From contig JAFTKK010000049.1 of assembly GCA_017453325.1 (NCBI GenBank), positions 1-63,432 on the forward strand: a stretch of DNA of 63,432 nt. The letters run 5' to 3'. Position numbers and translations under genes: made by a program. The stretch comes from Clostridia bacterium. Its GTDB lineage: Bacteria > Bacillota > Clostridia > Oscillospirales > CAG-272. Positions 48,277-56,386 of this stretch are shown here, in pieces; the stretch's first letter is position 1, and each line of letters begins with the position of its first letter. The notes under the pieces are model-generated. The model was not told where the DNA came from. It searched no databases and was given only the letters and a program-made list of their open reading frames with translations.

Positions 48277-49764
48277 TTACGCCGGATCCATTTCGGCATC
48301 CATGCCATGCGTTGTCTTGTCGGGATAGCTTTCCTTTATTTCATAGATCATGCGAAGGGTAACAAGTAAGGGGTTATGATCGGAGAGGAAATACTCGTTG
48401 TTCTCTCCCCACTTGCCGTCGCAAATATCAAACGTTAACGGAACGATATTCCCCTTGCTGAAAAAACAATAATCGATCACGTATGCATCTTCATCTGTAT
48501 TCGCGCCCCAGGCGGTAAAGGTGGAGCCAACGTCGCTGTCAAGTGCCGTCACCTGTGCATCCTGCAGGGCATTGGCGGTAACCGCATATGCCTCGGAGGT
48601 CGGCTCACAGTTAAAATCACCGCAAAGATACATCGGATACGGGCATTCTGCCATTCTCTCAAGAACCAGCTTGATACCGTTTACACGCGCGAGCTCCGCG
48701 GCGTGATCGAGGTGTGTGTTAAACACCTTCATTTTAGCACCCGTTTCTATGTGCTCAAGCAGGGCGGTTACGCAAATGCGATATTTAGAGGCTCCCCAGC
48801 CGCTCGAAGGCACATCGGGGGTTTCGGAAAGCCAGAAGCACTCCTGCTCAAGCAGGCGCCACACGCTTTTATCATAGGCGATGGTAAGCCCCTCGCCCGT
48901 GGTGCCGGTGGTTCTGCCGTACCAGATCAAGCCGTATTTTTCGGAAATGTTTTCCTGCAGATCGGCTTGCTGATTCTTGGTAACCTCCTGCATGCAAACA
49001 ATGCTGGCATCGCACCCGTTCAAAAAGCTGTATACCGCCGCCGATCTGTTATCCCATTGCTTCTCCTCGCTATTCTCGGTGGTTTCGTAACGGATATTAA
49101 AGGACATGACCGTAAGATCGGTAGATTTGATGGAAAGCACGTTTTGCGTTTTGACTGTAGACGTGCTGCTGCCACCTGTTGCGGGCACACCCAGCGACTG
49201 CCAAGTAGCGCCGTTATCGTAAGAAACCTCCCACATGTCGGTTACCGTATTGATGCGCACCTTGGGCGTAATGCCATTGGCGCCGGGGGCACCGGGCGCA
49301 CCCGTGGCGGCAACACCCAAGGACTCCCATGTTTCACCGTCATCGTAGGAAACCTCCCACATATTGCTCTCGGCGTTGATCTGCAGCTGAGGTGTATTAC
49401 CGGGCTCACCTGACTCACCTACCGCAGGAACACCCAGCGACTCCCAAGTAGTGCCGTTATCGTAGGATGCCTCCCACACGTTGGTGGCGGGGTTGATCCG
49501 CAATTTGGGCGTGATGCCGTTTGTGCCGTTTACACCGTTTGTACCGTTTGCACCTACCGCACCCGTGGCAGCTACACCAAGCGACTGCCACGTGGCACCG
49601 TTATCGTAGGAAACCTCCCACAGATTGGTTTCGGGGTTGATCTGTAGCTTGGGAGTAATGCCGTCGGCACCGTTTGCGCCGTCTGCCCCCTTGCATGCCG
49701 TTAATGTGCCGAGCAGCATCAGCAACGCCAACGAAAGGCACAAATATTTTAACAATTTACTCAT
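48277..49764 (-). CDS. Modular collagen-like EEP-family lipoprotein
   Basis: 495-residue lipoprotein: signal peptide with lipobox LTAC (Cys24); four copies of a module (TPKLxIN...WEVSYDNGATWQSLGV; about residues 36-64, 84-112, 124-151, 165-193) joined by GXY-like linkers such as GANGTNGVNGTNG; then an EEP domain (about 217-470) with MSFNIRYE, CMQEV, NTHLDH, LCGDFNC and SDHNPL. The modules are likely cell-surface spacers or binders. AAGGAG precedes the ATG. It ends the putative operon with the two small peptides and the 806-residue protein. The last 20 residues extend past the EEP fold with an acidic end (GMDAEMDPA). Confidence 0.87.
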   Translation of the reverse strand: MSKLLKYLCLSLALLMLLGTLTACKGADGANGADGITPKLQINPETNLWEVSYDNGATWQSLGVAATGAVGANGTNGVNGTNGITPKLRINPATNVWEASYDNGTTWESLGVPAVGESGEPGNTPQLQINAESNMWEVSYDDGETWESLGVAATGAPGAPGANGITPKVRINTVTDMWEVSYDNGATWQSLGVPATGGSSTSTVKTQNVLSIKSTDLTVMSFNIRYETTENSEEKQWDNRSAAVYSFLNGCDASIVCMQEVTKNQQADLQENISEKYGLIWYGRTTGTTGEGLTIAYDKSVWRLLEQECFWLSETPDVPSSGWGASKYRICVTALLEHIETGAKMKVFNTHLDHAAELARVNGIKLVLERMAECPYPMYLCGDFNCEPTSEAYAVTANALQDAQVTALDSDVGSTFTAWGANTDEDAYVIDYCFFSKGNIVPLTFDICDGKWGENNEYFLSDHNPLLVTLRMIYEIKESYPDKTTHGMDAEMDPA

Positions 49765-49787
49765 TTGCTCCGCACTCCTTATTTACG

Positions 49788-49916
49788 TTAAATCGGAATT
49801 TTTGGCAGATCCACCGTGTCGTCCTCATCCTGATCGGGATAAGGACGACTGGCGGTAAGGATATCCGTCGCTTCCATTGCAATCCATGCAATTTCAGGCT
49901 TCTCGTAATGCTTCAT
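49788..49916 (-). CDS. Small acidic-tailed peptide B
   Basis: 42-residue peptide starting MKHYEKPEIAWIAMEATDIL and ending with an acidic and then basic/aliphatic tail (DQDEDDTVDLPKIPI). Its ATG follows the stop of peptide A with no gap. It is a paralogue of A: identical MKHYEKPEI start, same IAxEAxDIxTAS core, same PD position, different tail. No signal peptide or transmembrane helix. The function is unknown to me. Shared sequence in two consecutive frames argues that both are translated. Confidence 0.65.
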   Translation of the reverse strand: MKHYEKPEIAWIAMEATDILTASRPYPDQDEDDTVDLPKIPI

Positions 49917-50042
49917 TTAATTCACTACAGGATCCAGCTCGCCGTCAATACCCTCGTCGGGATTAAAGCCGCTGGCGGTGATAATATCCTTTGCCTCAAT
50001 GGCGATCAGTTCAATTTCGGGCTTTTCGTAATGCTTCATCAT
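49917..50042 (-). CDS. Small acidic-tailed peptide A
   Basis: 41-residue peptide starting MMKHYEKPEIELIAIEAKDI, then ITASGFNPDEGIDGELDPVVN. The ATGATG start has GGGAGG 5-8 bases upstream. It starts 11 bases after the 806-residue gene and is followed at once by peptide B, so all lie in one transcript. The YEKPxI...DIxTAS pattern looks like a conserved leader or core with a variable acidic end. I do not recognise a named family; a peptide precursor, a small regulator or an export-associated peptide are all possible. Confidence 0.68.
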   Translation of the reverse strand: MMKHYEKPEIELIAIEAKDIITASGFNPDEGIDGELDPVVN

Positions 50043-50053
50043 ACACGCCTCCC

Positions 50054-52474
50054 TTATTCCACGATCTGATACCAAACGGTTTGCGTAGTGCCTTCGCCAT
50101 CAACGTAAGTACCCTGCGTAAAGGTACCCAGAGCGCCCATTTCCTGCGTGGTTTCGGTTGCGGTTACCACCGCATCTGCGGGGAGCTGAGGTGCTGCGCT
50201 GCAAGCAGCGGCAGATTGGTAAGTGCCTGCTGCGTGCGTTGTGTAATTGCAAACGCGCACGGTCTTGGTTACCTCTGCACCCTCCACCATCATCTTAACC
50301 TCTACTACATCCCACGTGTACAAATGCGAGGTACCGTAGTTGTGGTGCAGGAATTTCTCGTTGGTTTCGCTGATATCGGTCTTCACGCCTGTTTCGGTAG
50401 AGTAGGAATAGTATTTCACACCGCTTTGTATGTAAGTGCGGTGGTTACCGGTACCACCGCCCACCCTAAAGACACTCACCATAGTACAATCGGTCATGAT
50501 AAACTCCATGCCACCGCGAACGTCTATATAAGCATCGTTCTTATCATTGTTCCACAGACCGGCTGTTATGGACAGCCCCTTGAACTCAACTGCGCCCTTG
50601 GCAAATACAAATCTTGAGGTTTTGCTATCCTTTTGCAGTTTAACGCTGGAAACGTCGTTCGTGCAGCCCGTCAATACAAGCGTGCCCGATGCGTTTTCAG
50701 CCTCGCTGCCCACCTGCAGGGAGTAGAGCTGCATACCGGGAACGGTCAGTGTGCCGCGTCTTACGTACACCTGCGGATCAAAGCCATATTCAAGTGCACT
50801 ATCGGTCTTCAGATAATGGCTGGCACGGAGCCATCCGTCGCTCTCAACAGTAAGCGTGCCATCCACAATAAGAGCTGCACGGCTGGTGACGTCACCGCCA
50901 CCAATATATATGCTGTAGGTGGAAGACTCGGTTATGGTGATCGTACTACCCTCGGAAACAAGGAATTTGGTGTCAGTATACACATACAAGGTCGTGCTGG
51001 TCGTGTTACTCATCGTAATGTCAGCTGCCTTTGCTGCAGTGCCAACCGTTACGTTGATACCGTAATGTCTCCACGTTTCGGTGGTGTTAAAGCTGATATT
51101 ACCCAAAACGGTAAGATCGGCACCATAGGAAGTAAAGGACTTGGTAAGCGTTACCGTTTTGCCGTTTGCCACGTCAAAGGTGTAGCCCTTGACTGCATCG
51201 TAGGTTACGGTAACATTGGCAATGCTTGCATTTGCCAGATCGTAGGGCGAATACAGCGTGCCGTCAAGAGAAATGCAATTATCTGCGGTAAACACAAGTG
51301 CATATGCAACCACGTCACTCTTAAGAGTAAAGGTGGTCTTCACAACAGGCGTGTACTGATCACCCTCGTTTACCGTCACGGCGGTGTAATCGGTAAAATT
51401 AAGGGCGGGAAGCTCTACGCTGCCGTACTTAGAGCCGCTGAAATCGTAGCCCTTGCCATCCATGGTGATGCTGCCCGCCTGCTCAAAGGTGGGGGCAACC
51501 TCAACGTACTCGGCAACGTATGCCACAGCCGCAAAGCCGTAAGCATAGGTGGCATTTACCAAATCGGAAAGTGCATTGCCTGCACCGCCCTTTGCCGCTA
51601 CGTAAGACTTGATGCTGTAAGCAAAGGTCTGCTCGCTGCTATCTGCCATGGTCAGCTTTGCCGTTACCACGTCGTTCATGTTGGTGGCATTAAAGGCATT
51701 GTAGCGAATCACCCAGCAGGGCTCGGCAACACCTCTGACGGTATACGCCTCGGGCGTAACCTCGGTGCCGTTTACGGTGGCGGTAATGCCCTCAAGGCTT
51801 TCTGCCTTAAATACAAAGTAAAGGCCCAGCTTGTAGTCAAAGCGCACGCCTGCACCTACCCACGCGTCACCGCTTACCGCCTTATCGGTATCGGCTGCAT
51901 CAACTGTAATGGTGCCGGTGGCAAGTGCCTTTTGCTCGGCAGTGAGATCCTTGTTGGCAAGGTTCTCGATATCGTGCGCAATGTAGCTCTGCGCTGCTGC
52001 GCCGTAGTTGAGCATGTTAACTGCCAGCTCACGCATGGCGGCATACTGCAGCTGAGAGCTGCAGCCGCTGCTCTCGTACTCCAGCGCGAGAATTGCCTCA
52101 AGATAAGATTTTACGCTTACCGTTTTTACCTCGCCCAGCTGTGTGGTGCCGTCGGCGGCATACATGGTAGCGGTCATCTCATCGTTAAGGTTCTGCGGCG
52201 TTACACCCGTAAAGGTAAATACGCCCTCAAGGTTTTCGGTGATCTCGGTCGTTTCATCATTAAAGGAAACGACCAGCTTTGAGCCATCACCCGTGGTTGC
52301 GCTTGTGTAGAATTTTACAATAATGTCCTCACTCAGCGAAATGCTCACATCGGTAATGCCCTCGGTTGCGGCAAAGCACGTTACGGACAGGATAACGGAC
52401 AGTGTCAGCAATAAAATTGCCGTTACAATACCTACCCACAAGGGCTTGCGCATGCTTTGTTTGGCTTTCATCAT
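50054..52474 (-). CDS. Large secreted protein with internal duplication
   Basis: 806-residue exported protein. Signal peptide about residues 9-38 (LWVGIVTAILLLTLSVILSV, cleavage after CFA). Two related units follow: about 40-195 and 220-360, each with a beta-rich part, an NLND/NMND motif, a SVKSY/SIKSY motif and an Ala-Tyr-rich helix (YGAAAQSYI versus YGFAAVAYV). Residues 375-740 are Thr/Ser/Gly-rich beta-strand repeats resembling a beta-solenoid. No LPXTG, lipobox or SLH motif. AGGAGG precedes ATGATG. No family recognised. It lies between an AraC gene and two small peptides. Confidence 0.78.
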   Translation of the reverse strand: MMKAKQSMRKPLWVGIVTAILLLTLSVILSVTCFAATEGITDVSISLSEDIIVKFYTSATTGDGSKLVVSFNDETTEITENLEGVFTFTGVTPQNLNDEMTATMYAADGTTQLGEVKTVSVKSYLEAILALEYESSGCSSQLQYAAMRELAVNMLNYGAAAQSYIAHDIENLANKDLTAEQKALATGTITVDAADTDKAVSGDAWVGAGVRFDYKLGLYFVFKAESLEGITATVNGTEVTPEAYTVRGVAEPCWVIRYNAFNATNMNDVVTAKLTMADSSEQTFAYSIKSYVAAKGGAGNALSDLVNATYAYGFAAVAYVAEYVEVAPTFEQAGSITMDGKGYDFSGSKYGSVELPALNFTDYTAVTVNEGDQYTPVVKTTFTLKSDVVAYALVFTADNCISLDGTLYSPYDLANASIANVTVTYDAVKGYTFDVANGKTVTLTKSFTSYGADLTVLGNISFNTTETWRHYGINVTVGTAAKAADITMSNTTSTTLYVYTDTKFLVSEGSTITITESSTYSIYIGGGDVTSRAALIVDGTLTVESDGWLRASHYLKTDSALEYGFDPQVYVRRGTLTVPGMQLYSLQVGSEAENASGTLVLTGCTNDVSSVKLQKDSKTSRFVFAKGAVEFKGLSITAGLWNNDKNDAYIDVRGGMEFIMTDCTMVSVFRVGGGTGNHRTYIQSGVKYYSYSTETGVKTDISETNEKFLHHNYGTSHLYTWDVVEVKMMVEGAEVTKTVRVCNYTTHAAGTYQSAAACSAAPQLPADAVVTATETTQEMGALGTFTQGTYVDGEGTTQTVWYQIVE

Positions 52475-52505
52475 GTTCCTCCTAAAAATTTTTTTGTTTA
52501 TATCA

Positions 52506-53489
52506 TCAATCATTCAACGAATGAATTGAAGCCGCATCTTCATTGCCTATTTCGCCGATTTTTGCTTGGTTTTCGATATATTGCGCCGGTGTTACCGTAT
52601 ACATCTTCAAAAATCCGCGCCAAAAGGCGGTATAATCGGTATAGCCAACCGTCAGCGCCGCCTCTGTTGGCGGCATACCGCCGCGCAAAAGCGAGGCAGC
52701 CAGCAAAAACCGATGCTTTAGTATATACTGCTTGAGCGTTCTTCCCGTTTCACGGTGAAACACCCTGCTTAAATATTTTGGTGTTAAGCCAACCGTGCTT
52801 GCAACACTTTCCACCGATAAGGCATAATTACTTTCGCGTAACAGCTGCTTGACCTCGATCACGCGCTGCTTGCCGTAAACGGGTGCGGTGTGTAGCCTTT
52901 CCCGCGGCGTAACGGCTTGCTCGTTGCTGTGCATATGGCAGGCAAGGATCATTTGCACCAACCCCGTGGTATAACGCACCACATCCACGTTGCCGTAATC
53001 GGCATGCATGCCAAGTCGAAAAAGCTCCTTCACACGGTCGGGTGCCGCACACCGCAAAATGGGCGCCGTGGCGGAAAAGCCGCGCTCACGCATAAAACGC
53101 TCGATTTCCTTACCGCGCAAAATCAACCAGTAATATTCAAACGGATCGTTTGCATCGGAAACGATGGTATGTCGGTGCTTGGGCCAAACCAAAAAGCAAT
53201 CGCCACACCCGATCTGCTGACCGTTATAATAGCCCGTACCACCCACACACACGTGTAGGGCAAGGCTCGATTTCCATTCTCTGCCTACAATTGCCTTATT
53301 CGGCACAGCGCGCTCGTGACCCAACACCCAAAGCCAGATCGGCTGCGGGGTGAGTGGCGATGGGAAGAAAACCTCTTTAATATAGCGCCCATCCTTGGGC
53401 TCGTTTGAAAGAATTGCAACGTCGTTCCCTTGCCAAAGTGAACGCTTGTAACCGGAAGCCTCGGTCGATACCACATATCTTACGCTCAT
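52506..53489 (-). CDS. AraC-family regulator
   Basis: 327-residue regulator with an N-terminal cupin-like sensor (SLALHVCVGGTGYYNGQQIG, CFLVWPKHRHTI) and two C-terminal helix-turn-helix motifs (LSVESVASTVGLTPKYLSRV; TEAALTVGYTDYTAFWRGFL). I chose the ATG at 53489, with GAGGTAAGAG upstream; an ATG at 53555 also lies in frame but is only 22 bases from the predicted transcription start and has a poorly spaced ribosome site. It ends 31 bases before the 806-residue gene and probably controls that operon. Confidence 0.82.
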   Translation of the reverse strand: MSVRYVVSTEASGYKRSLWQGNDVAILSNEPKDGRYIKEVFFPSPLTPQPIWLWVLGHERAVPNKAIVGREWKSSLALHVCVGGTGYYNGQQIGCGDCFLVWPKHRHTIVSDANDPFEYYWLILRGKEIERFMRERGFSATAPILRCAAPDRVKELFRLGMHADYGNVDVVRYTTGLVQMILACHMHSNEQAVTPRERLHTAPVYGKQRVIEVKQLLRESNYALSVESVASTVGLTPKYLSRVFHRETGRTLKQYILKHRFLLAASLLRGGMPPTEAALTVGYTDYTAFWRGFLKMYTVTPAQYIENQAKIGEIGNEDAASIHSLND

Positions 53490-53583
53490 TACTCTTACCT
53501 CAACGTGTGTTTTAATGGATGACACCAACAAACTTGCGTAGCGAGTAACCGTCATAATTTTGATGCTATGTCACCTTGATTTT

Positions 53584-53613
53584 ATCATATAGGCACCTCT
53601 TTTAAAATTGCAA
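53584..53613 (-). promoter_or_regulatory. Promoter of the AraC-secreted-protein operon
   Basis: Minus strand TTGCAA (53608-53613), 18-base spacer, TATGAT (53584-53589). The rest of the gap to 53748 is AT-rich without genes. Confidence 0.6.
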
Positions 53614-53748
53614 AAGGTGGCTTAATGATTGCTTTTTTTCGCCTTATTGCGCCAAGTTCCCTTTATAAAACATATTAAGGAATATTTTAGTTTGCCGATA
53701 TATGTTGTGTCACATTAAGTAAAATGCACAAAAACAACATTAAAAATA

Positions 53749-53785
53749 CAAAAGAAAGGTAGCCCAATTGGGCAGCCTCTCTTTT
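53749..53785 (-). terminator. Terminator of the decarboxylase remnant
   Basis: Minus strand GAGAGGCTGCCC pairs imperfectly with GGGCTACCTTTC across AATT, then TTTTGTATTTTT. Lies just after the remnant. Confidence 0.6.
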
Positions 53786-53810
53786 GAATAATTTTCAATT
53801 CAAGGATGGG

Positions 53811-54050
53811 TTACTTTACCACAGCAATTTTGTCGATACCGTAATGCGCAAACAGGGCAACCGCGCTCGCGTCGATACGCTCACCTGCCACCGCAATGGG
53901 AACGGCGGGGGGGCAGGAAACGGCAGGGGCGGCGCAAATGCGCCCGACGGCATGGGAAAGCGGTACTGCTTCGGTGGGGGCAAGCATGGCCTCCTTGACC
54001 GAAAGTGCCACTATGGGGTGAAATTTCGGCAACAGACAAGTATTTCATCG
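53811..54050 (-). pseudogene. Orn/Lys/Arg decarboxylase C-terminal remnant, frameshifted
   Basis: The frame ending at 53811 encodes APTEAVPLSHAVGRICAAPA, SCPPAVPIAVAGERID and a YGIDKIAVVK end, the small C-terminal domain of PLP-dependent ornithine/lysine/arginine decarboxylases. The catalytic PLP domain (about 400 residues) is absent. A good ribosome site (GGGAGG) and ATG at 54050 encode MKYLSVAE in another frame, so the start and the domain are out of register by a frameshift near 54030; the only in-frame start is a TTG at 54032. Terminator and ribosome site are still present. Confidence 0.6.
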
Positions 54051-54177
54051 TAAGGCCCTCCCTTTTATTTCTGTAATTATTATACCACATTATTGGAAAA
54101 ATATCAACAACTTTTATAATATAAATTTACAATATATTCTTCCTGTAAAAAGCGTAATATTTCCTTTTTCGCGCAAC

Positions 54178-54217
54178 AAAAAACAGCCCTTGTTTCATTG
54201 GGAACAAGGGCTGTTTG
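54178..54217 (-). terminator. Terminator of the sialidase-AraC gene
   Basis: AAACAGCCCTTGTT and AACAAGGGCTGTTT arms around an 8-base loop; on the minus strand the stem is followed by TTTTTTG. The rest of 54051-54380 shows no gene. Confidence 0.75.
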
Positions 54218-54380
54218 GGGCTTGCTTTTTCACTTCATACCGAAAGATAAAACTCATATGTATGGACGGTTTTATGCTCCTTCAATATGCGGCTCGGGCG
54301 CTCAAAAGTCATAGTTCGTACGGGAAACATCTTCTTCACAATTTGTGAATGCTATGGCTCAGCCCCTTTGATAGTGAAAC

Positions 54381-56045
54381 TTATTTTTTATGCAACCGTC
54401 TATACTCACTTGGCGGTATTTTTTCGGATTTTGAAAAGATCTCGGTAAAATAGGGGGCGCTGCAAAAGCCAAGCTCCTGTGCAATGTCGCCAACGCTTTT
54501 TTCGGTCGATATCAGCATCAGCTTCGCCTTCGTCAGGCGCAGCTCGTTGCGGTATTCGATTACCGTGGTGCCCGTTACCGATTTAAAGAGGTGGGAGAGG
54601 TAATAAATGCTGATCTTCATACAATCGGCCAGCGCCATGACCGAAAGCTCCGCAGCAAGATTTTCCTCAATGTGCGCCTTGATCGCCTCGATCACGGGGG
54701 AGGTCTCCTCCTGCTTTTTTGGCGTGCTGCGGATAAAGCGAATGATCTCGGTCAGCAGCTCCACATCCTTGCTATCCGCTTCACGGAAGCGGCAAATAAG
54801 GGTATCAAGCCGCTTGGCATCAAAATCGCAGATATTGATGCAGTTGAGGGGATACCGTTCAAACACGCGGCCGATGGGATCGAGCTCGCCGCTATCTATC
54901 AAAAGCTCGGCCAGCTCGCGGTCGGTAATGGGTACTTCACCAAACGGGTCGGGATCACCCTCGGCCAGTGTGCCAAGCTTTGAAACCACGTTTTTCAAAA
55001 AGCTCCCCTCGGTGCAAAGTGCACCGTTTTGTATATCCGCCTCGGTGATCTTGGCCGTTAAAAGCTCGCGTGCATCACCGTATGCTCGCTCCAGCGTAGA
55101 GCGAAAGCACCCGCGCTCGCGGTCGTATACAATATAAATAAAGCCGTCGTCACATTCCACCGCATCGGGGTAGGAAACATTGTCGCGCTCGTCAAGCAGC
55201 AGCTTGTAAGGGAAGGTCCTGCCATCATCCTCGGATAAAAATGCCGTGAGGTTGTTTCTGCCCGTGTATTCGTGGTGATTGATGAGAAGCACCCTGCCCG
55301 AACGCAGCTTTCTCAGGTGAAAGCGGGAATTGGGGCCGCCGAGTGTTGTGACCTGCCCGCGGCTCCAGTTCTTGCCGCGGTCATACGAATAACTCTCGCC
55401 GATGCCTTTTTTCAGGCGCACCAGCATGCGCAGCACGCCGTTTTCCATCTCCATGACCATATGCTCATCAAAGGATCGGTTTCTAAGGTCCGCAAATCCG
55501 AGCTTTTGAAAGGTCTTGCCGTTATCCGAGGTCTTGTAAACGTAAGAGCCCGCCACCTCGTTGGGGGCCAGCTCCGACTTGCGGATATCGTGATAAAGAT
55601 CGAGGCTCCACACGGCAATGGGGAGGAGCCATTCGCCGCTTGTCAGCACCACGGGCTTGTTCATCATAATGCCGCGTCCTACGTAAAATTCCTCGCTCCA
55701 CACAAGGTGCTCAGCATCGGGGTCCTCGCAAACCGAGGCGTAGACGCTTTCACTGGGCATCACGTTCCAAAAAAACCACAGGCGGTCAAGTGGGTCTATC
55801 CATAACACGGGGTCAAAGCAACGATATTTGCCCTCTTTGAAAGCGGCGACAATCGGCTCGCCGAAGTCGGTGTCGTTGTCGCTTTGCAGTACCGCCGCAA
55901 AGTTGCCGTAGGTCTCCTTGATACCGCCGGAGTAAAAGCAGATGAAGGTGCGCCCGCCCTTGGTGCGGGCAATGCCGGGAATGCCTTGCCACACGCGGTG
56001 GCATGCATCAAAGCGCTGTAATTTTGCACGGTTGGTAATCAGCAT
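54381..56045 (-). CDS. Sialidase-like domain fused to AraC HTH regulator
   Basis: 554-residue cytoplasmic protein (no signal peptide). Residues about 5-330 have the repeated strand pattern of sialidase/BNR propellers, with Asp-box-like segments (SDNGKTFQKLG, YDRGKNWSRG, SEDDGRTFPYKLL) and YVYKTSDNGK. After a helical linker of about 110 residues, 455-554 form two AraC helix-turn-helix motifs: LSVMALADCMKISIYYLSHL and VGDIAQELGFCSAPYFTEIF. I infer a one-component regulator that senses a sialic-acid-like or other glycan through a propeller instead of the usual cupin. Start at ATG 56045 with AAAGGAATC upstream. Confidence 0.82.
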   Translation of the reverse strand: MLITNRAKLQRFDACHRVWQGIPGIARTKGGRTFICFYSGGIKETYGNFAAVLQSDNDTDFGEPIVAAFKEGKYRCFDPVLWIDPLDRLWFFWNVMPSESVYASVCEDPDAEHLVWSEEFYVGRGIMMNKPVVLTSGEWLLPIAVWSLDLYHDIRKSELAPNEVAGSYVYKTSDNGKTFQKLGFADLRNRSFDEHMVMEMENGVLRMLVRLKKGIGESYSYDRGKNWSRGQVTTLGGPNSRFHLRKLRSGRVLLINHHEYTGRNNLTAFLSEDDGRTFPYKLLLDERDNVSYPDAVECDDGFIYIVYDRERGCFRSTLERAYGDARELLTAKITEADIQNGALCTEGSFLKNVVSKLGTLAEGDPDPFGEVPITDRELAELLIDSGELDPIGRVFERYPLNCINICDFDAKRLDTLICRFREADSKDVELLTEIIRFIRSTPKKQEETSPVIEAIKAHIEENLAAELSVMALADCMKISIYYLSHLFKSVTGTTVIEYRNELRLTKAKLMLISTEKSVGDIAQELGFCSAPYFTEIFSKSEKIPPSEYRRLHKK

Positions 56046-56168
56046 GATTTGATTCCTTTCTGAACGCAGTTTGGGTCTGTTGTGCTTCATACTGATTGTA
56101 ACATGGCCCATTCCTCCGCAGCAATAACAAATTTGTTATTTCTTTTCCCATAAACGCCTTGCGCATCC

Positions 56169-56220
56169 CTCCTCGTACTGAGGAGCGTCGCCATACAAAA
56201 ACCCCCGCCGATTGGCGGGA
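56169..56220. repeat. Duplicated hairpin-terminator unit, copy 1
   Basis: CTCCT/AGGAG hairpin, then CCATACAAAAA and CCCGCC-GATT-GGCGGG. The same order recurs at 56322-56376 next to the tRNA. The following bases (TCTCGGATTCGTGACCG) resemble the T arm of the tRNA, as if a tRNA end had been copied and decayed. Confidence 0.65.
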
Positions 56221-56321
56221 AAAATCTCGGATTCGTGACCGTTCACGAGCCGCAGGCGGCTCGTAGGAAGATGCACCACAGAAACATTAAGTTTCATGCT
56301 TTTAGCTGCATCTTGCATATC

Positions 56322-56344
56322 GCTCCTCGTGCCGAGGAGCGTCT
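56322..56344. repeat. Duplicated hairpin-terminator unit, copy 2 (hairpin part)
   Basis: GCTCCTCG-TGC-CGAGGAGC, the counterpart of the hairpin at 56169, standing directly before the tRNA terminator. The space 56046-56344 otherwise contains no gene I can support. Confidence 0.6.
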
Positions 56345-56386
56345 CCATACAAAAAACCCCGCCGATTGGCGGGGTTTTTTGTATGG
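56345..56386 (-). terminator. tRNA-Thr terminator with 19-bp arms
   Basis: CCATACAAAAAACCCCGCC (56345-56363) and its mirror (56368-56386) around GATT. The arm nearest the gene includes the encoded CCA end of the tRNA, so the mature 3' end would lie in the stem base. A and T runs on both sides make it bidirectional. Confidence 0.8.

Noticed and set aside
48703..49413. Long plus-strand open frame opposite the modular lipoprotein
   Set aside because: It is antisense to a gene with clear catalytic motifs and lacks a ribosome site; GC-rich codons create long antisense frames throughout this genome.
48800..49680. Four similar blocks that at first look like a CRISPR array
   Set aside because: Blocks are in frame, about 90-140 bases apart, diverged, and encode the surface module of a lipoprotein; no cas genes are present.
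50633..52282. 549-codon plus-strand frame opposite the 806-residue protein
   Set aside because: No ribosome site or recognisable domain, and the minus-strand gene has a signal peptide and strong ribosome site.
56136..56348. 70-codon minus-strand open frame covering the spacer before tRNA-Thr
   Set aside because: It consists of the two duplicated hairpin-terminator units and has no ribosome site; the codons simply read through repeats.
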